This document shows, in pieces, positions 41,071-51,364 of a stretch of DNA of 64,000 nt. The position numbers and the translations under genes are program-made. The notes under the pieces are model-generated. The model did no database searches and was not told where the DNA came from. It was given only the letters and a program-made list of their open reading frames with translations. The DNA is from Candidatus Gastranaerophilales bacterium (lineage in GTDB: Bacteria; Cyanobacteriota; Vampirovibrionia; Gastranaerophilales; Gastranaerophilaceae). Position 1 is the stretch's first letter; every line of letters starts with the position of its first letter. Where the stretch lies: NCBI GenBank assembly GCA_944323685.1, contig CALUTJ010000011.1, positions 17,291-81,290 on the forward strand. The letters are read 5' to 3'.

Positions 41071-41760
41071 TTAAACCGCCTTTTCTCTGTTTACAAATCT
41101 TTTAGTTATCAATTGAGGTCTTGTAATAGCAGAACCGATAACAACAGCGTGAGCGCCTATTGAAAAGGCCTTATCCACCTGCTCGGGTGTCCAGATACGC
41201 CCTTCTAAAATAACAGGGCAATCAAGCGCTTCAACAAGTTTTTCAAGCAAAGAAAAATCAGGCTGATCCGACACTTCCGGTGATTCTAAAGTATACCCTG
41301 ATAAAGTCGTGGAAACTAAATCCGCCCCGAGTATTCTTGCTGAAATACCCTCTTGAAGGGTAGAAACATCCGCCATTGCTATTTTTTTGTTTATTTTTAT
41401 AAAACGTATAAGCTGCGTAAGGTTATTTTCGCCTCTCGGACGGGAAGTACCGTCAAAAGCAATAATATCAGCACCTGCCTGTATCAAATCCTTTGCATCC
41501 TTTATTGTCGGTGTGATATACACAATTTCACGCCAGTTAGGAGGAATAACTTCAGGTTTGGTAATCCCTATTACAGGAATTTTAAACAATTTTTTTGCAT
41601 TTATTACATCTCTTACCCCGGCAACCCTCAGCGCCGCAGCACCGCCTTTAACAACTGACTGCATCATTGCAACCATGCAGTCTTCTTTGTACAAAGGCTC
41701 TGAAGGCATTGCCTGAACAGATACAATTACTTTGTTTTTAATTTGCGAAAGTATATCCAT
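41071..41760 (-). CDS. nanE: N-acetylmannosamine-6-phosphate 2-epimerase
   Basis: 229 residues, a TIM barrel. Signature stretches: VIVSVQAMPSEPLYKEDCMV at the start, GAAALRVAGVRDV, IPVIGITKPE, ITPTIKDAKDLIQAGADIIA followed by FDGT, and ILEGRIWTPEQVDKAFSIGA near the end. It converts ManNAc-6-P to GlcNAc-6-P. Operon with the ROK kinase at 40158. Confidence 0.9.
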   Translation of the reverse strand: MDILSQIKNKVIVSVQAMPSEPLYKEDCMVAMMQSVVKGGAAALRVAGVRDVINAKKLFKIPVIGITKPEVIPPNWREIVYITPTIKDAKDLIQAGADIIAFDGTSRPRGENNLTQLIRFIKINKKIAMADVSTLQEGISARILGADLVSTTLSGYTLESPEVSDQPDFSLLEKLVEALDCPVILEGRIWTPEQVDKAFSIGAHAVVIGSAITRPQLITKRFVNREKAV

Positions 41761-41924
41761 AACACTTAATTATAAACCATTATTTACTCTGATTGCAAAT
41801 ATTTATGTCTATGAAATATTGTGTAAACAATTGTTAAAAAATATACTAAAAAGCTAAAGAATTGATTAATAAAAACCGATAAGTATATTGTAAGTAGATT
41901 GTTTAAATAAGGGAGTGTATTAAA

Positions 41925-42101
41925 ATGTACAGTTTTCAAAAATTCAAAAATGCTTTAAAGGAATCTGAAATTGAAAGACAGGAAGTATTAAAAAAGGATA
42001 TTGAAAAAGTCCGCAACACTGTTGAAAAATTCTTAAAAATGGCTATGGAAAGCACAGCAAATGTTGCAAGAACTCAATACACCGGTCTTGAAATGTTTTA
42101 A
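41925..42101 (+). CDS. Small 58-residue helical protein
   Basis: ATG at 41925 after GGGAGTG. MYSFQKFKNALKESEIERQE begins an entirely helical, charged peptide ending YTGLEMF. A clear terminator follows (42151-42178). It has its own promoter region in the 160-bp gap after nanE, where TATATTG-type boxes occur. No family recognised. Confidence 0.6.
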   Translation: MYSFQKFKNALKESEIERQEVLKKDIEKVRNTVEKFLKMAMESTANVARTQYTGLEMF

Positions 42102-42150
42102 AAGATTCAAAATACAAAAAATCTAATGTTTTGCAAAACAAAAAAAATTC

Positions 42151-42178
42151 AGGTCTGTACTGCTTTAGTACAGACCTT
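42151..42178. terminator. Bidirectional terminator between the 58-residue gene and speB
   Basis: AGGTCTGTACT-GCTTT-AGTACAGACCT is a perfect 11-bp stem between convergent genes. Confidence 0.7.
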
Positions 42179-42209
42179 ACGGTATATTTTTTAACAATGA
42201 TTATCTATA

Positions 42210-43055
42210 TTACAAAATCATTAAAACATCACGAACAATTTTAGAAACGATAGCAGTAGACACCTCGCTGCTATCATAATCAGGAGCAAGTTCCACAATA
42301 TCAGCCCCGACTATATCAAAATCCTTGAGAAACTTTATCCATTCAGCCAGCTCTCTGTATAATAAACCGTCCGGTTCAGGAGTGCCTGTACCTGGAAGAA
42401 CAGAAGGGTCCAGTACATCAACATCAATTGTTAAAAATATCTTCTTATCCCTCAAGGCATCAAGTTCGGAAGAATTTTTAACAAGAGTGTTGTATTTTTT
42501 CATTAACTCAAATTCTTCTTTTAAACCGGAACGTATACCTATTTGCTTTATATTCTCAAAACCGACAATCTCTCCGATTCTGCGCATTACAGAAGCATGA
42601 GAAAGTTTTTCACCAAGATAATCTTCTCTTAAATCAGTATGCGCATCAAAATGGATAACCGCAAGATTATTGTATTTTGCTTTGCATGCCTTCAGTGCAG
42701 GCAGTGTAACAAGATGTTCTCCGCCTATACCTAGAAATTTTTTATTGTCATTAAAAACAACAGATGCATTTTTTTCAATAACATCAAGAGTTTTTTGGGT
42801 ATTTCCCAAAGGGAACTCAAGTTCGCCTGCATCATAAAATTTTACATCATCAAGATGCCTGTCATAAACAGGGGAATAATCCTCTAATCCCCAACTAGCG
42901 AGGCGCAATCTTTCAGGAGCAAACCTGCTGCCGGGCCTGTATGAACAAGTGCCGTCAAAGGGTAAGCCAATCATAACGATTTGCGCACTGTCATAACTGT
43001 CAACAGAGCCTAACCAGCTGCGCTGCAAAAAAGGGCCAAGTTTATCTATCGACAT
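42210..43055 (-). CDS. speB: Agmatinase / ureohydrolase
   Basis: 281 residues, standard size. Manganese ligands are visible in GGEHLVTLPALKA, VIHFDAHTDLREDYLG with LSHASVMRR, and LTIDVDVLDPSVLPGTGTPE. The N-terminal IGLPFDGTCSYRPGSRFAPE is also typical. It hydrolyses agmatine to putrescine and urea; guanidinobutyrase specificity is possible. Located downstream of the pilus genes on the same strand. Confidence 0.88.
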   Translation of the reverse strand: MSIDKLGPFLQRSWLGSVDSYDSAQIVMIGLPFDGTCSYRPGSRFAPERLRLASWGLEDYSPVYDRHLDDVKFYDAGELEFPLGNTQKTLDVIEKNASVVFNDNKKFLGIGGEHLVTLPALKACKAKYNNLAVIHFDAHTDLREDYLGEKLSHASVMRRIGEIVGFENIKQIGIRSGLKEEFELMKKYNTLVKNSSELDALRDKKIFLTIDVDVLDPSVLPGTGTPEPDGLLYRELAEWIKFLKDFDIVGADIVELAPDYDSSEVSTAIVSKIVRDVLMIL

Positions 43056-43205
43056 AACTAAAATTAACCTCTATAAATTATTCTAATCTAGCATCGCAGT
43101 TCCCGCCTCGAGCCTTCGAGCCGTCACTGCTCACCTTTTCGATGTGACACTCCAAAAATTCGTTCACGTCGCTTTGCTCCTTATCACGAATTTTTCTCGG
43201 ACAAA

Positions 43206-43871
43206 CTATTGTGCACCTTGTATTGCATCAGCAGCAGCAGAACCTTCGACAGCTTCATCACCTCTGTTTTCAGCATCTTTAGCTGCTTGATAAGCTGCTT
43301 TTTGTTCAGCATTCTTTTCTGCATAAAGATTAATCTGCACATCGGCAATCAAAATCTTTTTATCCCCATCATAAGGGAAAATACTGATTTTATCTAAATT
43401 AATTAAATACGGATAATTTGCAATATCGTCAAAATATGATCTAAACTGTGCATAAGTACCAATCAATTGCATTTTAATTGCACAAATATTATAGTCACTT
43501 AAAACATTTTGTGTAACAACATCATCCGCAGGGTTTTGAGAATATTCGATAGAACGAAGTTTTAAACCGTTATATTTTGCAGCCTGTATTACATCTTCAA
43601 ACATAATACCAAAAGAAGCCATTGCATCCAAAGTTGCTAAATCAGTTTTGTATACCGGTTTTGTAGCACTTTTTTCTTCTTTTTCATAAGCTTGCTTTTG
43701 AGCTTTAATATCTTCAATTTGCTTTTGTGTACTCTGCAATTTTTTCTGTTTTTCTTCAATTTGAGTATAAGTACTATAAGATTCATTAACTTTAGGGATA
43801 ATCAAATACAAACCAAAAGCTAAAGAAATTAGTATTATTAATATGTACATTAATTTTTGATTTTCGTTCAC
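43206..43871 (-). CDS. pilO: Type IV pilus assembly protein PilO
   Basis: 221 residues. One N-terminal membrane helix (MYILIILISLAFGLYLIIP), a coiled coil (about 35-70: IEEKQKKLQSTQKQIEDIKA) and a periplasmic ferredoxin-like domain with MQLIGTYAQFRSYFDDIANY, the hallmark of PilO. The Ala/Glu-rich C-terminus is unusual. It follows the PilM-PilN fusion and completes the inner-membrane alignment complex. No pilP or pilQ is next to it. Confidence 0.8.
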   Translation of the reverse strand: MNENQKLMYILIILISLAFGLYLIIPKVNESYSTYTQIEEKQKKLQSTQKQIEDIKAQKQAYEKEEKSATKPVYKTDLATLDAMASFGIMFEDVIQAAKYNGLKLRSIEYSQNPADDVVTQNVLSDYNICAIKMQLIGTYAQFRSYFDDIANYPYLINLDKISIFPYDGDKKILIADVQINLYAEKNAEQKAAYQAAKDAENRGDEAVEGSAAADAIQGAQ

Positions 43872-43914
43872 TTTTAAAAAGCCCTTTCGTAAAGTAGATT
43901 AGGTTAAATATTTA

Positions 43915-45579
43915 TTAGGTCGAAGGTAGATTAGCCGGCAAATCCGGAACTTTCGAATTTTTGTTCTTATTTTTACTGTCTTTTTTGTCTGCTTCTGCTT
44001 GTTTAAGCGCTTCCACATTAGGATCAGACTGTTTAACACCGCCAAAACTGCCGTTAGTCAACTCAAAAGAATAAATAAGGTCTTTTGCAACATCAATATC
44101 AACCAAACCCTCGTTATCATCAACACTCAAACTTGAAAGTATTAAATCTGATTCAGGAACTTGTGATTTGATATTTCTAAAGAACAAATAAACATCATCT
44201 ACAGCGGTTGTTTCGCCTTTTATGCCATATGCACCTCTGGAATCTGCATAAAAAGATGTCAACCAAACCTGAGCAGGAATATCGGCGCCTATTGCATAAT
44301 AATATTTAACCTTTGCCTGCATAGAAGAATCAATTTTTTTAGCTGCCGCATAGATATCCATGCCTGTTTTCTTTTTCTGCAATTCCGAAAGTTCTGCATC
44401 AAGAGTTTTTTGTTGAGAATCCAACTCTGAATTTTGACTTTGTAGTCCTGCAAGATATGCCTCTGTAGCTTTACTTGCACCAAAACAAACCAAAAGTATT
44501 GCCGCACAAATCAAACCTACATAGGTCATTAATTGTGACTGGGTAAGGTCAAAATTACCTATTCTTATCATGTCAGGAGCTTTGTAGTCCGACTTTTGTA
44601 AGAAGTTAAGTTTTATACCAAAATCTTTATAGCTGTATATTGCTGCACCAATTGCTTCCGGAGTAATAGCTTTTACATAATGAGGAAGAATATTTAAGTC
44701 TACCGTCAAAATGTTATCTTTTGCGTACTGGTTACATTCCAGATACTTAACTTCGCCCGGCTGATTAAGCTGCATAGCCAAAATTTCCGCACTTACGTCA
44801 TTGGACTCACTGACAATTAAAAGCTTATCTGTCGGGAATTTATCGAGAACCGCACTTGCCGATTGAGAAATAGCAACATAAACCTCATCATTGTTGAAGG
44901 ATTTAATAGCAAGTGGTTCTTCGAAATATTCAATAACACTGTAACCCAGCATTGAAAATACGGCATAATTGTTTTGAGAAACAAGAAGTATATTCCAGCT
45001 GCCGTTAGATTCTGCAAAATCTCTGGTAATTTCAGTATACTGTAAAGTTTTAATTATTGATGAATAAGTGTTTTCTACAGCAATTAATGTTACACCCAAA
45101 TCCGTAAAAACCTGCTGGATAACATTAAGTACTTCTTCCTGCATCGCAGCATACAAAACGCAACGTTTTTCGGTTCTGTTATTTTCTTTTACATCAACCC
45201 AGCTGACAACAGGTGTATTTTTCTTAAAGAGATAATTCTCTTCAATTTTTGAAATAAGAGCAGTAGTAACTCCCTCGTCATCCAAAACCGTAGGCAAAAA
45301 GTCATGACCGAAACAAACACTCGGCATGTTCAAAACAGCCTTAGCATTTTGCGGCTGGATTTTTACTTCATTAAACAAATCAATGAGATTTTGCTTAAAC
45401 TCTGAATAATCTTCAATCTCTCTGATTGAAGGATTGTAAGGCAAATCTCTTCTCGCATATTTCATTATTTTGTTAGTGGAAGGGTCAATTTGTATAAGCT
45501 CCAACCCTACATTTGGCGACACAGAAATACCGACTGTTACTTTAGTATCCGGTTTAAGTTTTGCTAAAAAATTATTCAT
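43915..45579 (-). CDS. PilM-PilN fusion protein of the type IV pilus
   Basis: 554 residues. Residues 1-340 are PilM-like (actin/FtsA fold): VTVGISVSPNVGLELIQIDP, then AVLNMPSVCFGHDFLP and LISKIEENYLFK. Residues 350-380 contain the PilN-like membrane helix (LMTYVGLICAAILLVCFGAS), followed by a coiled coil (LQSQNSELDSQQKTLDAELS) and a periplasmic PilN domain (VDDVYLFFRNIKSQVPESDL). The C-terminus is Lys/Asp/Asn-rich. In most bacteria PilM (cytoplasm) and PilN (membrane) are separate genes; here the contact is covalent. Confidence 0.8.
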   Translation of the reverse strand: MNNFLAKLKPDTKVTVGISVSPNVGLELIQIDPSTNKIMKYARRDLPYNPSIREIEDYSEFKQNLIDLFNEVKIQPQNAKAVLNMPSVCFGHDFLPTVLDDEGVTTALISKIEENYLFKKNTPVVSWVDVKENNRTEKRCVLYAAMQEEVLNVIQQVFTDLGVTLIAVENTYSSIIKTLQYTEITRDFAESNGSWNILLVSQNNYAVFSMLGYSVIEYFEEPLAIKSFNNDEVYVAISQSASAVLDKFPTDKLLIVSESNDVSAEILAMQLNQPGEVKYLECNQYAKDNILTVDLNILPHYVKAITPEAIGAAIYSYKDFGIKLNFLQKSDYKAPDMIRIGNFDLTQSQLMTYVGLICAAILLVCFGASKATEAYLAGLQSQNSELDSQQKTLDAELSELQKKKTGMDIYAAAKKIDSSMQAKVKYYYAIGADIPAQVWLTSFYADSRGAYGIKGETTAVDDVYLFFRNIKSQVPESDLILSSLSVDDNEGLVDIDVAKDLIYSFELTNGSFGGVKQSDPNVEALKQAEADKKDSKNKNKNSKVPDLPANLPST

Positions 45580-45692
45580 TTACTAATTCCAATATTCCAA
45601 ATTATTAACACTGATTTTAATAAACCTATACAATTATAGTATAGTATAATTATTAAGGCAACTAAAAATCAAAAAACATACAAAAGGAGTAT

Positions 45693-46490
45693 ATGAACAA
45701 TAAAACTACAAAGCAACAAAAAGATTTTATATATGGCAGAAATGCTGTTCTAGAAGCTGTTTTAAACACCCCGAACAGGATAAATAAAATTATAATATCC
45801 AAAACTTCCGCAAATGATGCAAAGATTAACGAAATAATAAACTTAGCAAAAAACAACTCTATTGTGTTTCAATTTGTCCCCAAAGAACGTTTTGCACAAT
45901 ATCAGGAGACAGCTCATCAAGGTATAATCGCCTTTGTTTCGCCCGTACCTTACTATGATTTAACCGATTTTTTAGACCCAAAAAAAGAGGGTTATTCAAA
46001 AATAGTAATACTGGACGGGATAGAAGACCCGCACAACCTTGGCGCAATCATACGCACCGCGGCTTGTGCAGGATTTAATGCAATAATAATCCCCTCAAGA
46101 CGTAATGCACAGGTTAATGCAACAGTTGAAAAAACTTCTGCCGGTGCAATAAATCATATCCCCGTTATTCAGGTCAATAGCCTTTCTAATGCAATCGATA
46201 AACTAAAAGATAACGACTATTGGATAATTGCAGCAGACGCACACGGAAAGGATAATTATTTTGACATTGATTATACGGACATGAATTTTGCTATCATCAT
46301 GGGCGGAGAAGAAACCGGCGTTTCTAAGAACAATATGAAAAAATCGGACTTTATTGTCAAAATCCCAATGTTAAGAAATTTTAATTCCCTCAATGTCTCC
46401 AATGCGGCATGCGCTATTATCTATGAATCTTTAAGACAAAATATATGTAAAGCGCGCAAAAACAGTAATATAGCCAATAAAACAAAATAA
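45693..46490 (+). CDS. rlmB: SpoU/TrmH family 23S rRNA (guanosine-2'-O-)-methyltransferase
   Basis: 265 residues. N-terminal substrate-binding domain (DFIYGRNAVLEAVLNTPNRI). C-terminal SPOUT domain with the knot motifs ILDGIEDPHNLGAIIRTAAC, FAIIMGGEETGVSKNN and MLRNFNSLNVSNAACAIIYE. RlmB methylates G2251; other TrmH paralogues are possible. AAAGGAG precedes the start, and a divergent promoter region shared with the pilus operon lies upstream. Confidence 0.85.
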   Translation: MNNKTTKQQKDFIYGRNAVLEAVLNTPNRINKIIISKTSANDAKINEIINLAKNNSIVFQFVPKERFAQYQETAHQGIIAFVSPVPYYDLTDFLDPKKEGYSKIVILDGIEDPHNLGAIIRTAACAGFNAIIIPSRRNAQVNATVEKTSAGAINHIPVIQVNSLSNAIDKLKDNDYWIIAADAHGKDNYFDIDYTDMNFAIIMGGEETGVSKNNMKKSDFIVKIPMLRNFNSLNVSNAACAIIYESLRQNICKARKNSNIANKTK

Positions 46491-46569
46491 TAAAAAATAG
46501 GCTAACAAAATTATTTACAAGACCGGTACAACATAGTGTATAATAGTACTGAATTAATATAGGTGAAAA

Positions 46570-47580
46570 ATGACAAATAAAATTGAAAAATTCTCCTCTG
46601 AAGAAGACTTGGAATCACCTGAAGACAACGAGGAAATTTCAATAGAAAATTTAAACGAAGAGTCACAGGATGATGAAGACCTCATCATGTCGGTAGAAGA
46701 ACCAAAAACTGCCGAAAATGCTTCAACAATAAGCGCAGATGACTCTGTAAAAATATACCTGCAGCAAATAGGCAAAATCCCGTTGCTTAGCGCCGAGCAG
46801 GAACTCGAAGTTGCAAAAAAAATTAAAGAATCAAACGACGACAAAGCAAAAGAAATACTTGTTAACGCAAACCTCAGGCTTGTCGTCAGTATTGCTAAAA
46901 AATACATAGGCAGAGGCCTGTCCTTCCTTGATTTGATACAGGAAGGCAACATGGGGCTTATGAAAGCAGCCGAAAAATTTGACTACGCCAAAGGCTACAA
47001 ATTTTCGACCTATGCCACATGGTGGATACAACAATCAATCACACGTGCAATTGCCGACAAATCGAGAATCATCAGACTGCCTGTTCACATGATAGAAACC
47101 TTAAGCAAAATAAAAAAGGTCACAGTTGATTTAACGACAGAAACAGGCAAAGCCCCGTCAAAAGAGGAAATCGCTTATCGAGTAGGTATCCCTGTGAGCA
47201 AACTCACAAGCCTTATAAAAGCCGCTCAATCAACAATAAGCATAGAAACACCGGCAACAGCAAAAGACGAATCGTCAAAACTCGGTGATTTTATTGTGGA
47301 CGAATCCACAGTGTCACCTGACACAAGAGTTTCTCAGGAAAATCTTTTTGAAGACATACAAAAAATGCTTAATCAATTAAGCCCCAAAGAACGGGATGTC
47401 CTTATTATGAGATACGGCTTAAATGATGACGGCAACAGAAAAACTCTTGAAGAAATAGGCTCCAGATACGGTGTTTCAAGAGAACGTATAAGACAAATAG
47501 AAAACAGAGCAATAAGCAAACTCAAAAAACTCTGTAAAAACAACAACCTGACTATCGGTCTTAAAAATTATTTTAATTAA
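46570..47580 (+). CDS. rpoD: RpoD/SigA-type RNA polymerase sigma factor
   Basis: 336 residues, short primary-type sigma. Acidic N-terminus (about 1-55). Region 1.2 [20 protein letters not shown]; region 2 with [33 protein letters not shown] and [19 protein letters not shown]; region 3; region 4 with [14 protein letters not shown] and [16 protein letters not shown]. Length and the acidic start fit the housekeeping factor of small-genome bacteria; a group 2 sigma is the alternative. TATAAT (46541-46546 area) and AGGTG precede the start. Confidence 0.85.
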   Translation: MTNKIEKFSSEEDLESPEDNEEISIENLNEESQDDEDLIMSVEEPKTAENASTISADDSVKIYLQQIGKIPLLSAEQELEVAKKIKESNDDKAKEILVNANLRLVVSIAKKYIGRGLSFLDLIQEGNMGLMKAAEKFDYAKGYKFSTYATWWIQQSITRAIADKSRIIRLPVHMIETLSKIKKVTVDLTTETGKAPSKEEIAYRVGIPVSKLTSLIKAAQSTISIETPATAKDESSKLGDFIVDESTVSPDTRVSQENLFEDIQKMLNQLSPKERDVLIMRYGLNDDGNRKTLEEIGSRYGVSRERIRQIENRAISKLKKLCKNNNLTIGLKNYFN

Positions 47581-47653
47581 ACCAAACATGACATTGTGTT
47601 CTATTTATTATAAAATTCGTTTAGAGGATTTTAATAAGAAAAGGACATAAAAA

Positions 47654-50110
47654 ATGAAAATTTCACTGGAATGGCTTAATGAATATGTTGACCTGTCGGA
47701 TTTAACACCCGAACAAATCGCTCATGAGCTTACAATGAGCGGGTTGGAAGTAGAAGAAATAGAAAAAACAGGCCCGAAATTTTCAAATATAAAAACTGCT
47801 CAAATAAAATTGATTGAACAACACCCGAATGCAGATAAATTGCACCTTGTAACCGTCGATACCGGTTCCGAAACAAAAACCGTAGTCTGCGGTGCTCAAA
47901 ATATTGAGGAAGGTCAAATTATCCCTTATGCTTCAGTTGGTTCAAAAGTTCTGGACAGAAAAACAGGAGAACAGTTTGAACTCACACCGGCAAAAATCAG
48001 AGGGATAGAGTCTCAGGGCATGCTCTGTTCTCAAGATGAACTCGGACTTGAAAACATGCAGGAAGAAGACGGAATCCTCATTTTAAACAGACTTTATAAA
48101 GATATAAAACTCGGCGAGCCGTTAGAAAAACTTCTTCAAATAAAAGAAGATATCGTGTTTGATGTTGCACCGACCGCTAACAGAGGCGATGAAATGTCAA
48201 TAATCGGTGTGGCAAGAGAATTATCAGCAATTTTTAACAAAAAATTAAACTTCTCTCCGCTGCAAAGTACTCAAAACACTTCTACAGACAAATTTAAAGT
48301 AGAAATCATAGACCAAGAAGGCTGCAAATATTACAGCGTAGGTCTTGTAAACGATGTAAAAATAAAATCGTCTCCGGAATGGATGCAAAGACGCCTTACA
48401 GCCTGCGGCATCAGAGCAATTAACAACGTCGTGGATATTACAAACTACGTGCTTCTCGAATACGGATGCCCGCTGCACGCATTTGACAGAGATAAACTAA
48501 ACGGCTACCTCTGTGTAAGACGTGCACACGAAAACGAAACAATTGTTACTCTTGATGAAATAGAGCGCAAAACAACCAACGATACGGTTTTAATCGCAAC
48601 TAAAGAAAAAGCGGTCTGTGTAGGCGGTGTATTTGGCGGTGCAAACAGCGAAGTAGACAATAACACCAAAAATATTGCCTTAGAAGCAGCATACTTTACT
48701 CCGGCGCAAAACAGACGCTCCGCAAGAAGCATCGGCTACCGCAGCGAAGCAAGCGCAAGATACGAAAGAGGCGTTGATATCGAAATGGTAAAACCTGCCT
48801 TGATGAGAGCATTGCAGCTGCTTGTTGAACTTGCGGAAGCAAAAGTAGACGGCATAGTCGAAACAGGCGACAATAAATTACCCGAAAAAGATATCACATT
48901 GCGTTTTGCACAGATAAAAAGAATCCTCGGGTCTGAAATACCTGCGGAAAAATGCATAGAAATTCTCGGCAATCTCGGTTTTGAACTTCTCGGCAAAAAT
49001 GAAATAGCTGCAAAATTTAAAGTTCCTTCTTTCAGGATGGTAGATGTTTACAGAGAAATTGACCTTATTGAGGAAATCTCAAGAATCTACGGTTATGACA
49101 AAATCGACCCGACATTACCAAAAAACACTCAATCACCGGAGATTACTGATGAATCCAAGCTTCTCAAAAAAATTAACAATATGTTCTTAGGTGCAGGTTT
49201 TTACGAAACAGTAACATCTTCTCTTGTCGGAGAGCCTATTTACAAAGAATTCTCCGTAAAATACGACGATTCAAAAGCAGTAAAAGTCTGCAATCCTCAA
49301 AGCGAAGAACACACTATGCTGCGCCAATCAATGGTACCCAGTACTTTAAATATTGTAAAAAATAATATTTCAAACGGACAAAAAAATCTGCGTTTGTTTG
49401 AAATCGGCAGAACCTACTTTGTAGAAGCCCCTGCTGATGAAAAAAGCACGGGAGTAACAGAAAAAAGAATACTTGCCGGTGCACTAACAGGTGATATAGA
49501 CAACGGAAACTGGATTAAAAAGCCGGCAACCGATTTCTACACGGTAAAAGGTATAATCGAAAATCTGCTTGTACTTCTCGGACTTGAAAACAGAGTCCAA
49601 CTAAGAGAATGCAAGGATAAAGATTTTCTTCACCCCGGCAAATGTGCAAAATTAGTGATGCTTGGCAAACAGCCTCTTGATGTGGGCTTTTTCGGAGAAG
49701 TTCATCCGTTATTAAAGGATAAAGAAAAATTCCAGCAGAATGTTTACCTGTTCGAAATTGACCTTGAAGAACTTTTGAAAGCAGTACATATTTCAACCGT
49801 CAAATACAAAAAACTGCCTCAATTCCCTGAAGTTCAAAGAGACTTAGCCTTTATTGTTCCTGAAAATGTAAGCTGTGACGAGATTTCAAGAATAATTAAA
49901 AAATCCGTCAAAAGCAACCTCTTCAACGGAGAACAGCTCTTTGACGTATATCAGGGCGAACACATTGAAGATGGTTTCAAAAGTATGGCATTTCGAATCA
50001 AATTGCAGGATAAAGAAGCAACTTTAACTGACGAAACAGTCGAAGAGCAAATGAATTCAATAAGAAATAACCTTAAAAAATCCGTGGCAAACTTAAGTTT
50101 CCGCGAATAG
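47654..50110 (+). CDS. pheT: Phenylalanyl-tRNA synthetase beta subunit
   Basis: 818 residues, full length. N-terminus MKISLEWLNEYVDLSDLTPE; tRNA-binding domain about 40-150 (QHPNADKLHLVTVDTG); B3/B4 editing domain (LVNDVKIKSSPEWMQRRLTA, VVDITNYVLLEYGCPLHAFD); B5 domain about 405-475; catalytic-like core; C-terminal FDX-ACB domain (YKKLPQFPEVQRDLAFIVPE). pheS is not adjacent. The ribosome binding site is AAAAGGAC. Confidence 0.95.
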   Translation: MKISLEWLNEYVDLSDLTPEQIAHELTMSGLEVEEIEKTGPKFSNIKTAQIKLIEQHPNADKLHLVTVDTGSETKTVVCGAQNIEEGQIIPYASVGSKVLDRKTGEQFELTPAKIRGIESQGMLCSQDELGLENMQEEDGILILNRLYKDIKLGEPLEKLLQIKEDIVFDVAPTANRGDEMSIIGVARELSAIFNKKLNFSPLQSTQNTSTDKFKVEIIDQEGCKYYSVGLVNDVKIKSSPEWMQRRLTACGIRAINNVVDITNYVLLEYGCPLHAFDRDKLNGYLCVRRAHENETIVTLDEIERKTTNDTVLIATKEKAVCVGGVFGGANSEVDNNTKNIALEAAYFTPAQNRRSARSIGYRSEASARYERGVDIEMVKPALMRALQLLVELAEAKVDGIVETGDNKLPEKDITLRFAQIKRILGSEIPAEKCIEILGNLGFELLGKNEIAAKFKVPSFRMVDVYREIDLIEEISRIYGYDKIDPTLPKNTQSPEITDESKLLKKINNMFLGAGFYETVTSSLVGEPIYKEFSVKYDDSKAVKVCNPQSEEHTMLRQSMVPSTLNIVKNNISNGQKNLRLFEIGRTYFVEAPADEKSTGVTEKRILAGALTGDIDNGNWIKKPATDFYTVKGIIENLLVLLGLENRVQLRECKDKDFLHPGKCAKLVMLGKQPLDVGFFGEVHPLLKDKEKFQQNVYLFEIDLEELLKAVHISTVKYKKLPQFPEVQRDLAFIVPENVSCDEISRIIKKSVKSNLFNGEQLFDVYQGEHIEDGFKSMAFRIKLQDKEATLTDETVEEQMNSIRNNLKKSVANLSFRE

Positions 50111-50120
50111 AAAGAAAATT

Positions 50121-51350
50121 ATGGATAACGAACAACTGGTAAAAGACCTGACAGCAAAAGATGAACAAAAAGCGCTGGCAGCAGCAGGCGAAATTGTAAA
50201 CAATACCAATATCGAAGCCTTCAAGCTTCTTGTCAACAAAAGCGAATTTTTGTTTGATTTTGTAAAGAATAACGTATGTAAACGCCTTAACAAGGTCATA
50301 ACCCCAAATAACTACCGTAATCTTTTCGGCTTTTTCAAAACCTATTGTCCTGATTTTGAAGATGTTATTGTAGGTTCACTTGCCAAATATGCAAACGAAG
50401 ATATGACAGACGAAATTCTGGAACTCTTAGAGCATGGAACAGACGACGAAAAAGCTTATGCAGCAAAATATTTTTCATACATTCCCGATACAATTGCAGC
50501 AGAAGAATTAATAAAATACGCTTTCTGCGACAATGAAGCACTCGCTTTCAACGCAGCTAAAGCACTGGGCGCAATGAGTACTGAAGCTGCGTACCAAAAA
50601 GCAATAGAGCTTTTAAATTCCGATGATGACTTCACCGTGCTCAAAGCCGTTAAATTTCTTGTTGCATATGAAGACAAAAACGCAGTTGAACATATATTAA
50701 AAGCGATGGAGCATTCCTCTATGAGCGAGAATATAGCAGGGGAAATTCCATACCTTCAAAGCTTGATGGAATTGTTAACAACTTACAAAAATAAAGCAGA
50801 TGTCTTGTTATGCATTGATAACATCCTTTCAGGACTTGGTGAAATCTTGCCGCTTAACCAGATTTTTTGCTTTGAATTGTATGAAGTTCTTGGCTTTTTG
50901 GTAGATTACAACATAAAAAACAAAGATTCTCAGGCCGCAGTTGTGCTGTTAAAAGCACTCTCAAAGTTTGAAATGCTTTCCGAAAATGAAGAATACACAT
51001 TTGATGAAGACAAAAATACAAAACAGGAAATAACAGAAATTTATAACCTTTTGAAAAACCAGCAGGAATATTTTTGGAATGCACAAAAAAATCTTGTTAA
51101 AAATGAACTTACTCTTCCCAAAAGTGATATTCACCGTATAAGCAGTGCATTAAGAATAATTTCCGAATATAAATTAACTCAAGCTCAACAAGAAGCTAAA
51201 GACCTTTTGAACGGTAATAACGAAATTATTCTCTGCGAAGCACTAATTACGTTAAAACAACTAAATCTTCTTGAAGGAATAGACAAAACAGAAATAATAA
51301 ATAAAGTGCAAGATGAAAATAAAAAAGCACTTATACAAAGTTTATTTTAG
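50121..51350 (+). CDS. HEAT-repeat-like helical protein
   Basis: 409 residues, wholly helical. Repeats at about 85-200 (DEILELLEHGTDDEKAYAAK, ALAFNAAKALGAMSTEAAYQ, TVLKAVKFLVAYEDKNAVEH) fit HEAT/ARM-type pairs. No catalytic motif. It starts 10 bp after pheT and ends 14 bp before tatD, so it is probably co-transcribed. Likely a protein-interaction scaffold. Confidence 0.65.
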   Translation: MDNEQLVKDLTAKDEQKALAAAGEIVNNTNIEAFKLLVNKSEFLFDFVKNNVCKRLNKVITPNNYRNLFGFFKTYCPDFEDVIVGSLAKYANEDMTDEILELLEHGTDDEKAYAAKYFSYIPDTIAAEELIKYAFCDNEALAFNAAKALGAMSTEAAYQKAIELLNSDDDFTVLKAVKFLVAYEDKNAVEHILKAMEHSSMSENIAGEIPYLQSLMELLTTYKNKADVLLCIDNILSGLGEILPLNQIFCFELYEVLGFLVDYNIKNKDSQAAVVLLKALSKFEMLSENEEYTFDEDKNTKQEITEIYNLLKNQQEYFWNAQKNLVKNELTLPKSDIHRISSALRIISEYKLTQAQQEAKDLLNGNNEIILCEALITLKQLNLLEGIDKTEIINKVQDENKKALIQSLF

Positions 51351-51364
51351 TCCGGCGGAAAACA

